Assembly: GCF_900016645.1 (NCBI RefSeq)
Contig: NZ_CDGJ01000114.1
Length of the DNA: 37,536 bases
Strand: one strand, 5' to 3'
From: Acididesulfobacillus acetoxydans
GTDB lineage: Bacteria > Bacillota > Desulfitobacteriia > Desulfitobacteriales > Desulfitobacteriaceae
This document shows, piece after piece, positions 15,498 through 22,743 of the stretch. The notes under the pieces are model-generated. The model was not told where the DNA came from. It did no database searches and saw only the letters and a list, made by a program, of their open reading frames with translations. The position numbers and the translations under genes were made by a program. The first letter of the stretch is position 1, and every line of letters starts with the position of its first letter.

Positions 15498-16754
15498 ATG
15501 AGTATGAATGCGGATGCCAAACAACAGTATCAAGCCAGCTTAAACAGGGTGCTGGATGCGATCAAACTCAAGGAGCCCGATAGGGTTCCCTTGATTCCGG
15601 TGGTTGAGGCTTTTCCCTATTATTATGCCGGGCTCACCATTCAGGAGGGGATGTACGACTACCATAAAGCCGGCGCCGCTCTGGACAAATTTTACGCTGA
15701 TTTCCATCCCGATCTGGGCTGGGATCCGGTCTTGATGTATCCGGGCAAAATCATGGAACTACTGGATATGAAATGGTTCCAGTGGCCGGGTCGGGGTATT
15801 GAGGACCCAAACTCGATGTACCAGTATATTGAAAAAGAATACATGACTGAGGATGAGTATGATGAGTTGTTGCTGGACCCCACCCACTTCATTCAGTCAA
15901 AGTGGATTCCCCGTTCCTTTGGTGCTCTGGACGGTTTGAAATACCTGGCCCTGCGTGATTCGATCTGGTTTGGTTTTTTTAACACCTTCCCTGTTTTCGG
16001 CAGAAAAGAGGTGCAGGATTCCCTTCAGACCCTCTTGAAATTCGCCGAGGAAATGAACAAATGGTATACCTTCCTGGGTGAGTACGACAAGAAAATGGAA
16101 AACGAATTTGGGGTTCCTCTTGCTTACGGTGCCTGGGGATACGCGCCGTTTGACTGGTTAGGCGATACCATGAGGGGGACCGTACCGATTTTGCGGGATA
16201 TCCGGGAACGGCCGGACAAGTTGTTGGCCGCCATAGAAAGGTTTACCCCCATCGCGGTAGAGGCATCCATTAACGGGGCTAAAGCGAGCGGGCGGCCCTT
16301 CGTCTGGGTCTGGTTGCACAAAGGGGTTGACCAGTTGATGTCTAAGGAACAGTTTGGGAAATTTTATTGGCCTAGCCTCCGGCAGTATATTCAGGAGTTG
16401 GTAGACGCCGGGCTCACTCCTTTCATCTACGTTGAAGGGAGCTATCACAAGCGTTTGGAATTCTTGCGGGAGGTGCCTAAGGGCAAGGTCGTTTATGACT
16501 TTGAGGATATCGACATGTTTGAAGCCAAGAAGGTATTGGGCGATGTGGCCTGCATTGCCGGCAATGTGCCTAACGCTCTGCTTTCCTACGGTACGCCCGC
16601 AGAGGTGGAGGAATATTGCAAGAAACTGATCGATGTCTGCGCTCCCGGCGGGGGGTTCATGATGGATACGGCGGCCATGGTCGATGATGCCAAGCCGGAA
16701 AATATGCAGGCCATGTTCAAGGTGACCCGGGAATACGGGGTTTACCGGAGATGA
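15498..16754 (+). CDS. UroD-family (MtaA-like) methyltransferase, partner of corrinoid protein
   Basis: A 418-residue TIM-barrel protein of the uroporphyrinogen decarboxylase superfamily. Recognisable parts are the N-terminal RVLDAIKLKEPDRVPLIP, a middle FGFFNTFPVFG region, then PFIYVEGSYH, IAGNVPNALLSYGTPAEVEEYCKKLID and a C-terminal PENMQAMFKVTREYG. In this superfamily true decarboxylases make haem, while others move methyl groups to or from a corrinoid protein. The corrinoid protein gene 59 bases downstream strongly favours the methyltransferase role. The His-x-Cys...Cys zinc motif of MtaA/MtbA (methylcobamide:coenzyme M enzymes) is not visible at the expected places (FIYVEGSYH and PGGGFMMD instead), which fits a substrate-demethylating rather than CoM-methylating enzyme. 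The start is ATG 15498 after GGGAGGGG. The methyl donor is unknown. Confidence 0.87.
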   Translation: MSMNADAKQQYQASLNRVLDAIKLKEPDRVPLIPVVEAFPYYYAGLTIQEGMYDYHKAGAALDKFYADFHPDLGWDPVLMYPGKIMELLDMKWFQWPGRGIEDPNSMYQYIEKEYMTEDEYDELLLDPTHFIQSKWIPRSFGALDGLKYLALRDSIWFGFFNTFPVFGRKEVQDSLQTLLKFAEEMNKWYTFLGEYDKKMENEFGVPLAYGAWGYAPFDWLGDTMRGTVPILRDIRERPDKLLAAIERFTPIAVEASINGAKASGRPFVWVWLHKGVDQLMSKEQFGKFYWPSLRQYIQELVDAGLTPFIYVEGSYHKRLEFLREVPKGKVVYDFEDIDMFEAKKVLGDVACIAGNVPNALLSYGTPAEVEEYCKKLIDVCAPGGGFMMDTAAMVDDAKPENMQAMFKVTREYGVYRR

Positions 16755-16813
16755 AGTAAGAGCCCCTCAAAAAAGCGAGAACCATTTAAAAATTTAATTG
16801 GGGAGAGACGGAA

Positions 16814-17440
16814 ATGATTCTTGATGAAATTAAAGAGGCCTTGATTGAGGGTAACAAGGAGAAGGTCAAGAGTTGCGTCCGGCAGGCACTGGACGCCGGA
16901 CTGGCACCGTCGGCAATTATCAACGACGGGCTTATCAGCGGTATGCAGGTGATTGGGGTCCGGTTCAGGAATGAGGAGATTTTCATGCCCGAGGTACTGG
17001 TTGCCGCTAACGCGATGCAGGCCGGAATGAACATCGTCAAACCCCTGCTTATCGGCGACGTCGAGATTGCCTCGAAGGGAACGGTGGTGATGGGCACGGT
17101 TAAAGGCGACCTGCACGATATAGGTAAAAACTTGGTTATTATCATGTTGCAGGGCAGTGGCTTCAACGTAATCGATTTGGGGGTCGACGCAGCGGCTGAG
17201 AAGTTTGTGGAAGCGGTAAAACAGCACCGGCCCCAAGTGGTGGGACTATCGGCCCTCTTGACCACCACCATGGCGCAAATGAAGAGAACTGTAGAAGCCC
17301 TGAAGCAGTCCGGAGTGAAGGTGATGATCGGAGGCGCGCCGATTACCAAGAAGTTTGCCGATGATATCGGGGCTGATGGTTATGCTCCGGATGCCGTCAC
17401 CGCGGTTGATCTGACTCGGGAACTGCTCGGTCTCGGTTAA
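16814..17440 (+). CDS. Methyltransferase cognate corrinoid protein (MtaC/MttC-like)
   Basis: A 208-residue cobamide-carrying protein. Residues 1-88 form the helical methionine-synthase-type cap; residues ~89-208 are the B12-binding Rossmann domain with DLHDIG (Asp99, His101 lower ligand, Gly104), GLSALLT (Ser146) and IGGAP (Gly173-174). It shuttles a methyl group between a substrate-specific methyltransferase and an acceptor such as tetrahydrofolate or coenzyme M. The start is ATG 16814 behind GGGGAGAG. It is the last gene of the lacI cluster, directly after the UroD-family enzyme. No reductive activator (RamA/RACE type) or second methyltransferase is in the window, so these must be supplied from elsewhere. 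Confidence 0.95.
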   Translation: MILDEIKEALIEGNKEKVKSCVRQALDAGLAPSAIINDGLISGMQVIGVRFRNEEIFMPEVLVAANAMQAGMNIVKPLLIGDVEIASKGTVVMGTVKGDLHDIGKNLVIIMLQGSGFNVIDLGVDAAAEKFVEAVKQHRPQVVGLSALLTTTMAQMKRTVEALKQSGVKVMIGGAPITKKFADDIGADGYAPDAVTAVDLTRELLGLG

Positions 17441-17705
17441 AAAGGCGGCTATGAACCAAGTCACGTTCAGGCAATAGTTGATAGCCTTGGGATAGTTCTT
17501 TGCTGAGAGTTGTTCGCTTTATCTCTTCACAGACCCGTTTACAAATGGCAGTCTTGGAATCCCAATGCGAGTGTCGAGCACCGCCATCACCAAGGAACAA
17601 GGAGCCATCCACTTTTGAGTGGCTTGTTTTATGCCTACCCTTAGCTGTTAGCCTTGCGAAGACAGTATCGTGTGGAAGCCGCCCTGTAATCGGATTAGCA
17701 ACCGA
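17441..17705. other. Unassigned sequence at the edge of the degraded region
   Basis: There is no recognisable gene or terminator after the corrinoid protein. Open frames on both strands cross the stretch (one minus-strand frame runs from 17867 to 17397), but none shows a domain I can name, and that frame also runs antisense to the phosphomannose isomerase scrap. It is probably decayed DNA. Confidence 0.4.
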
Positions 17706-17886
17706 ATTTTCATCGTGAACCGATTGGAGGAAGCAAAGTCGCTGATTCAGGGTTTGGATGCCGGCAATTTTATCGTTGAGGTGCAACAAAACAGTGATAT
17801 CACGTTTGCTCGGGATTGGCTCGATTGGGACTTCGATGAGACCCGCCGGCAAGCGGATATTGAACACAGTCTACGGGCCGCCGTGC
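17706..17886 (+). pseudogene. Phosphomannose isomerase (class I ManA-like) fragment
   Basis: About 60 codons read LEEAKSLIQGLDAGNFIVEVQQNSDITF, then a D-W-L-D-W-D-F run and RRQADIEHSLRAA. The block VEVQQNSDIT(F/Y)..YDW......HIE.AL is diagnostic of the C-terminal cupin half of type I mannose-6-phosphate isomerases. Upstream catalytic parts are absent, there is no start codon context, and the frame continues into unrelated sequence up to 18125. It is a remnant of a lost sugar gene within the degraded region. Confidence 0.5.
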
Positions 17887-17919
17887 TCCAGGAGGGTGGA
17901 TCTGAGGCTATTCTCCCAA

Positions 17920-18440
17920 TTACTCCGGCAAAGGGGAACAATCAGCAAGAATACCTTTGCCAACGCTTTTCTTCCCCTCGCTTTTCAGAACTTTATGTAG
18001 GTCACCCGCGTTCAGGGAATCCCCTTTGTAGCCATATTTGCGCCTGCCTGGCCTTATGCCACAGATCACATGCATTGGCTGTTTATCCAGATTCCGAACG
18101 GTCTCAAGGAACTCGTGACTGCTAAACCAAACTTTCAACCCGTACGTATTTCGCACGGAATCCTCGCTTTATCGCCCGCATGTTAAGGCCATTCGTGATT
18201 TTGCTGACATTTCAATTCCCGGATACGTTTGGCCCCGCAAGACCGGAGATCTCTTGCCTTCCTAATACCGTTTCTTATGGTGCCGTGAGTTCTTAAGTGG
18301 TTTTTCGGCCTGTAATGTGAAATCCAGAGGGCTAAAGCTCTTGCCGTCGAACACACCTAGCGTCAGATTCTCAAAGCCCAGCTTGCTGTCTTTCCTTCCG
18401 GCGACACGATCAAATACCCCAGAGATCTTATAATCCTGGT
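17920..18440 (-). pseudogene. IS4-like DDE transposase remnant, multiply frameshifted
   Basis: Read leftwards from 18440, frame one gives a DYKISGVFDRVAGRKDSKLGF...GVFDGKSFSPLDF block ending in a stop after HHKKRY. A second frame gives GAKRIREL, a third VSKITNGLNM and RAIKRGFRAKYV, and the first frame resumes with WFSSHEFLETVRNL, MHVICGIRPGRRKY and SLNAGDLHKVLKSEGKK. Together they match the middle of an IS4-type transposase in correct order, so at least three indels have broken it. Both ends are missing and no terminal inverted repeats were found. It is a dead insertion sequence. Confidence 0.7.
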
Positions 18441-18544
18441 GGCGCGTCGAGATTGTTGTGCTTGAGCTCCGCGAGCTTGCGAGTGAAGCGTGTCCAAATG
18501 CTCCTAACGTTCAGTGTACCTCTGCGCGCAGGCGGCAGACAGAA

Positions 18545-19567
18545 TCAATCCGTAAGGATCCTGTCGAGCACGGGCTCCATGACCAGATTGGCGCAGCCCG
18601 CAATCACAGGCTCCCGGCAGAGCGGAAACTGGCAGATAAGATCCAGCACAGAGAGCGAGCGGACATAGGTATTGATTCTTTCAAGCAGCCGGGTATCGAA
18701 TCGCTCATCAATGATGTGCCCGAGCACGATATGGTTGATCTCAAGCGGCACGCAGATATTGACAATGACGAGCGCCAGATTCGCGGCGATTGTGTCAAAA
18801 TACTCCTCGGGGACATTGTTCCGACTCTGCATCAGCAGGTCGAGGTTCAGCTTCTTCTCAAGCCAGCCCTCCTGCTTCTTATCTGTGACACTTTTTTCGT
18901 CAAACACCATATAACCGATCTCGCCTGCGACGAGAGAGCGACCTCTTCGGATTTTTCCGTCGAATATGATGCCCGCGCCGATGCCCTTGCCGATAAGGAT
19001 GAACAGAAGGTCATCCCTGTTTCCAAACCCCCGGCAGTGGAATTCCCCGATGACGGCCGCGTTGGCGTCATTTTCGATTATAACGGGCATATTCAAGTGC
19101 CGGGTAAGGTCTTCAATAATTCTGGCGTAGTCGGTGCTTTCCGTCACGCCCTCGAGCGGCGCCAGATCGATGGTTCTGCTTTCCGGGTTGATCACCCCAG
19201 GCACGCCGATACAGACGCCCAGAATTTTGTCCGTGGGAATCTTGCTTTCGGCAATGAGTTCCTTGAGCTTGCCGACCAGTTCAATGCCGATAACCTTTTT
19301 AAAACTCGGCACGGCGGCCTCGACGCGCAACTTGCAGATTTCCCCCGCCATATCGACAATGCCCATTTTTATTTCGAAGCCGTTAAACTCAACGCCGATA
19401 GCGAAGGCCGCCTGCGAGTTCAGCCGCAGCATCTGAGGCTTCCTTCCGAGTGCGGCATCCCCCTCGCCGACTTCGACAACGCAGCCGATTTTAATAAAAT
19501 AATCGATAATTTTCAAGATCGTTGGGGCGCTGATTCCGGTTATCCGGCTGAGCTCTGCCTTGGACAT
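18545..19567 (-). CDS. ROK-family transcriptional regulator, 5'-truncated
   Basis: A 340-residue frame with a partial N-terminal winged helix (MSKAELSRITGISAPTILKIIDYF) and a full ROK domain: GVEFNGFEIKMGIVD, GVCIGVPGVI, VIIENDANAAVIGEFHCRG and GAGIIFDGKIRRGRSLVAGEIGYM. Homology does not begin at ATG 19567; in the same frame upstream I read RLNCQKLVYRTLFSRGE (to about 19620), the normal start of the helix-turn-helix. The gene thus lost its first codons at a junction with the permease gene on the other strand. The zinc-binding CxCGxxGC motif of many ROK proteins is also absent. A purine-rich AAGGGGAGAA precedes ATG 19567, so a shortened protein could still be made, but it is probably non-functional. 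Confidence 0.75.
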   Translation of the reverse strand: MSKAELSRITGISAPTILKIIDYFIKIGCVVEVGEGDAALGRKPQMLRLNSQAAFAIGVEFNGFEIKMGIVDMAGEICKLRVEAAVPSFKKVIGIELVGKLKELIAESKIPTDKILGVCIGVPGVINPESRTIDLAPLEGVTESTDYARIIEDLTRHLNMPVIIENDANAAVIGEFHCRGFGNRDDLLFILIGKGIGAGIIFDGKIRRGRSLVAGEIGYMVFDEKSVTDKKQEGWLEKKLNLDLLMQSRNNVPEEYFDTIAANLALVIVNICVPLEINHIVLGHIIDERFDTRLLERINTYVRSLSVLDLICQFPLCREPVIAGCANLVMEPVLDRILTD

Positions 19568-19575
19568 TTCTCCCC

Positions 19576-20412
19576 TTGAGAAAAGAGTGCGGTATACCAG
19601 CTTTTGGCAGTTTAGGCGCTTATACGTACTCCACCATATGGACAGTCATTTCGCTGGTTCCGTTACTTTGGCTGGTAAGCCTTTCCTTTAAGACCCAAAG
19701 TGAATGGAACGGGTTGCCCACCATGATTCCGAAACACCCGACGCTCGTCAATTATATCAACGCCTTCGCCAATTCCCCACTTCCCCGGTTCTTTTCAAAC
19801 AGTATCATTGTTTCCGGCGGTGCCCTGGTCCTGTCGTTGGCCTTTGGGTCAATTGCGGCCTATGTATTCGCGCGAAAAGCCTTTCCGCTGCGCAGGGTGC
19901 TTTTCTATACTATCATTGCCGTGCGGATGATTCCAGCGCTGCTGAGCATTATTCCTCTGTATGTCATTATGTATAAAATCAACTTGCTCAATACCTATAC
20001 CGCGCTGATCATCGCCTATATGGCGACTGGTATCCCTGTGGTGACATGGATCATGAAGGGATTTTTTGAGTCTATCCCCATGGAACTCGAAGAAGCAGCG
20101 ATGCTGGACGGCTGTTCGCAGCTGCAAATCTTCTATAAGATTATTTTACCACCGGCTGTGCCTGGCCTGGGAGCCTCGGCAATTTTTGTTTTTGTCCGAA
20201 TCTGGAATGAGTATATCATTGCGCTTTCCCTCACATCCACAACGGTCATGCGCACATTGCCCGTGGGGATCAAAAATGCGCTGGGTTCCCGCATGGCCGA
20301 TTATGGATCGATGGCAGCATATTCGGTTGTGGCAATTATACCGATTGTAATTCTATTTCTGTGTTTTCAACGCTATTTTGTCTCCGGCCTAACCAATGGC
20401 TCTGTGAAATAG
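19576..20412 (+). CDS. Lone carbohydrate ABC transporter permease (MalG/CUT1 type)
   Basis: A 278-residue membrane protein. It has a first hydrophobic segment TIWTVISLVPLLWLVSLSFKTQSEW, the hallmark EAA loop (EEAAMLDGCSQLQIFYKIILPPAVPG, residues ~175-200) and a C-terminal GS..RMADYGSMAAYSVVAIIPI...QRYFVSGLTNGSVK, all typical of the second permease of CUT1 sugar importers. No binding protein, first permease or ATPase accompanies it. The 5' end coincides with a head-to-head junction with the truncated ROK gene: the TTG at 19576 and the first ~15 codons read through sequence that encodes the other gene on the opposite strand. The original N-terminus is therefore probably lost. Likely a relic. 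Confidence 0.78.
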   Translation: MRKECGIPAFGSLGAYTYSTIWTVISLVPLLWLVSLSFKTQSEWNGLPTMIPKHPTLVNYINAFANSPLPRFFSNSIIVSGGALVLSLAFGSIAAYVFARKAFPLRRVLFYTIIAVRMIPALLSIIPLYVIMYKINLLNTYTALIIAYMATGIPVVTWIMKGFFESIPMELEEAAMLDGCSQLQIFYKIILPPAVPGLGASAIFVFVRIWNEYIIALSLTSTTVMRTLPVGIKNALGSRMADYGSMAAYSVVAIIPIVILFLCFQRYFVSGLTNGSVK

Positions 20413-20589
20413 ACGGCAAAATGCCGCGGTCGCGTAGCTTCGTGCCGGTGGAGATAAGCGCCAATATCGGAAATCTTTCGGATCTTGACTCAGTGCTGAA
20501 AAACTTGGGTGGACGGCATTGGCCTGTTCAGAACTGAGTTGCTGATTTCTTTTCCATCGGCACGAATGATTTTACTCAACATACTCTTG

Positions 20590-20821
20590 TCGTTGATCGG
20601 ATGAAAGCCTCTGTGGCGGGGCAGCCCTCATGCTGGTCACGCCGTCCAAATTGCTTGGCAAATATGCCGACATCGTTATCGCCGTGCCCGCTGTGAACGA
20701 GATCACCGCGCCTTTTGTCAATGCCGCCGCAATTCAGCCTTTTGCCTGCGAACTGGCCGGCAAGCAAGGCAAGGATCCCGATACTCCCCGTTTGCTGAAT
20801 AAAATCACTGTCACAATCTGA
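20590..20821 (+). pseudogene. SIS-domain sugar isomerase/GlmS-like C-terminal fragment
   Basis: From 20630 about 60 codons read VTPSKLLGKYADIVIAVPAVNE, then PFVNAAAIQPFACELAGKQGKDPDTPRLLNKITVT and stop. The combination of a D-V-I-.-V-P strand, an IQPFA.ELA helix and the closing G.DPD.PR.L.K.T.T is the C-terminus of SIS-domain aldose-ketose isomerases such as GlmS and its relatives. Only this terminal piece is present and the frame upstream (20590-20630) is disrupted. The stretch 20413-20589 shows nothing recognisable. It abuts the 3' end of a broken rhuM on the other strand. Confidence 0.6.
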
Positions 20822-21095
20822 CGCAACCCATTTGCGGAACAGCACGGCGCGGCCGGAATTAATTTTTGAAACCGAAAGCGATAATCACTTGCAGGTTATA
20901 ATGCTTAACTTCGCGAGCAATTTGGCGTGAACCTTCAGCTTGAACTATCCGGAAATTCCGGATAGTTGCTTCCGGTTCCGATTCATGCTCTGTGTATATT
21001 TTCTGTATATGTTCGTTTAGCATCCGCACGTCCACGTCATAAAGCGTCGCAAGCATCTTTTGCGCGAGCCGGATGTTCTCATCTTGATAGCGCAT
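20822..21095 (-). pseudogene. RhuM-family protein, N-terminal part, frameshifted and truncated
   Basis: On the minus strand ATG 21095 begins MRYQDENIRLAQKMLATLYDVD, then LNEHIQKIYTEHE, EATIRNFRIVQAEGSRQIAREVKHYNLQVIIAFGFKN and stop at 20859. This matches the N-terminal domain of RhuM-type proteins (Fic-associated/virulence-associated family of unclear function). The next expected words, IN-S-GRAVLFRKWV, are present in another frame immediately after the T5 run at 20863-20867; deleting one T restores the frame. Homology ends near 20820, where the SIS fragment begins on the opposite strand. The gene is thus broken by a one-base indel and cut off at its 3' end. The indel lies in a homopolymer and could be a sequencing error, but the truncation is not. 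Confidence 0.72.
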
Positions 21096-21204
21096 TAACT
21101 GTGGGCTTTCGGCTGCGTTTCAACAGGGAGTGCGGGACATGGGGAGTATTTCGTGTTCCTTTTTTTGTTACTCCGGAAAAGAGGTGTTCATGTGCAGGTG
21201 AGAA

Positions 21205-21263
21205 CGGTGCAGGACAATGAGAGAACGGGAGCAAGGTGCAGGGCACTGAGGGAATGGGGGGCA
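21205..21263 (+). repeat. Imperfect tandem repeat, ~29-30 bases x 2
   Basis: GGTGCAGGACAATGAGAGAA... (21205-21233) is followed by GGTGCAGGGCACTGAGGGAA... (21234-21263), about 80% identical, with a shorter partial copy (TGTGCAGGTGAGAAC) just upstream at 21190. Slightly further left (21131-21165) GGGACATGGGGAG...TGTTCC plus a T7 run resembles a small hairpin. The whole 21107-21290 stretch is non-coding and may be debris of a repeat family. Confidence 0.45.
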
Positions 21264-21299
21264 GTATGAAGGCCGCTATTTTTTTATGAAAATGCTGAA

Positions 21300-21474
21300 A
21301 AAACATTTGAAGATCAGAAGGAGAATTGACAAAGACGTCGAACTAATTAGCTAGATAGATAATTAACACAGTGAAACAAGTAAGACAAGAATCACTCCGA
21401 TATTGTTAAAATAGGCCTGAAACCAAGATACAATTGACATGTTGATTAACACTATTAAAGAAAGGTGATTGACG
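21300..21474 (+). promoter_or_regulatory. AT-rich upstream region of the hexuronate-cluster ROK gene
   Basis: This stretch carries two TTGACA hexamers (21326-21331 and 21434-21439), neither with a well-spaced TATAAT-like partner, and a direct repeat ATTAACAC at 21362-21369 and 21445-21452 that could bind the regulator. It ends with the ribosome site AAAGGTGA for the TTG start at 21475. Promoter location is a guess from composition and position. Confidence 0.35.
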
Positions 21475-22704
21475 TTGCCTTCCGCTCGTAATTTGGAATC
21501 GCTCAAAAAGCTAAACCGCTTAAACGTACTGAGTCTTGTCCGTGAACGAAGTCCGGTTTCCCGCCAGGAATTGTGTGGGTTGACCCGTCTTACACCGGCC
21601 GCCATGACAGGGATCGTGCGTGAACTAGTCGAACTGGGCTATGTTCAGGAAGTGGGCCTGGGAAAATCCAGCGGCGGGAGGCGTCCGGTCAAGTTGCAGT
21701 TCAGCCCCGAGTCCGGGTATGTGGTGGGAGTGGAAATTACCCGTCAAAAGACCGTGATCGGTCTTGCGGACCTTCAGGCCAAGCCGCTGTTAATTAAGGA
21801 ACAGTCTCTCGATATGTCCGATCCGGTGACCGGGCTGCGGGAACTCATCCCGGCATTGCGGCGGGTCGTGACGGACTCCGGGATTGCGGAGGCAAGAATC
21901 TTGGGAGCCGGATTTGTCTTTCCTGGTTTAATTGACAAACACACGAAGGTTCTGAAGCGGGCACCGAATTTGGGTGAGGCTTGGCGGGACCTTCCCGTAA
22001 AAGAATGGTTGGAGAGAGATATTCATGTTCCCGTGTTTATTGAAAACAACTCCAATGCAGCGGCTTTGGCGGAGTATGTGCTTGGGCAGGGCAAAGAAAC
22101 GAAAGATCTGGTCTACATTAACTTGGGCGAAGGGTTTGGGTCGGGAGTTCTCCTGGGAGGCAACTTGGTCCTCGGGGCTTCGGGTTATGCGGGGGAGTTT
22201 GGACACTTGGTGCTGGTCGAAGACGGCCCCCTTTGCAATTGCGGCAACAAGGGGTGTCTGGAAAGTTTGTATGCGGTTCCGGCGTTGGTTCGCAAAGTGA
22301 ACAACGAACTCCCCCTGTGCCCGGACGACGATCCACTCAAGAAGATATTTCTCGAGCAAGGCGAAGTTGGCATCAAGGATATCCTGGTCACGGCGCAAGG
22401 TCGGGGATCGTATGCCCGCCAGGTGATTGAGCAGGCGGGCAGGTACATCGGACTCGGGGTGGCTAGCCTTATTAATTTGTACAATCCGGCTCTGGTTTCC
22501 TTGGGAGGAATTCTATCCGAAGCGGGAAATCTTTTGCTTGAGCCGTTGACTGAGGTCGTCCAAAGTCATGCCTTTCCCGAAATGGCGGGTTCGACCAAGA
22601 TTCAGATATCCAGGCTGGGCAAGGACACGGGTTTTTACGGAGCTTGCGTGGGCGTCATTGAACAGTTGTTTGATCCGGATAGGGGAGGGCAGTTGCTGGA
22701 CTGA
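21475..22704 (+). CDS. ROK-family transcriptional regulator (NagC/XylR type)
   Basis: A 409-residue, full-length ROK repressor. It has an N-terminal winged helix (KKLNRLNVLSLVRERSPVSRQELCGLTRLTPAAMTGIV) and a sugar-kinase-like domain with GVEITRQKTVIGLAD, GAGFVFPGLID, FIENNSNAAALAEY, GEGFGSGVLLGG and the zinc-binding stretch GHLVLVEDGPLCNCGNKGCLES. The start is TTG 21475, six bases after AGGTGA; the TTG at 21469 would leave no spacing. It heads the hexuronate cluster, so glucuronate or a related sugar acid is the probable effector (inference). Unlike the truncated ROK gene at 18545-19567 it looks intact. Confidence 0.92.
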   Translation: MPSARNLESLKKLNRLNVLSLVRERSPVSRQELCGLTRLTPAAMTGIVRELVELGYVQEVGLGKSSGGRRPVKLQFSPESGYVVGVEITRQKTVIGLADLQAKPLLIKEQSLDMSDPVTGLRELIPALRRVVTDSGIAEARILGAGFVFPGLIDKHTKVLKRAPNLGEAWRDLPVKEWLERDIHVPVFIENNSNAAALAEYVLGQGKETKDLVYINLGEGFGSGVLLGGNLVLGASGYAGEFGHLVLVEDGPLCNCGNKGCLESLYAVPALVRKVNNELPLCPDDDPLKKIFLEQGEVGIKDILVTAQGRGSYARQVIEQAGRYIGLGVASLINLYNPALVSLGGILSEAGNLLLEPLTEVVQSHAFPEMAGSTKIQISRLGKDTGFYGACVGVIEQLFDPDRGGQLLD

Positions 22705-22743
22705 GGAAACAACAAAGAGGACAGAAGACAGAAAAAACAGCTT

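Noticed and set aside
17397..17867. 156-residue minus-strand ORF at the start of the degraded region
   Set aside because: Half of it is antisense to the phosphomannose isomerase scrap and the rest shows no motif I can name; kept only as unassigned sequence.
18458..19579. 373-residue plus-strand ORF opposite the ROK gene
   Set aside because: It is a codon-bias shadow of the minus-strand ROK gene, with no recognisable domain and composition unlike a real protein.
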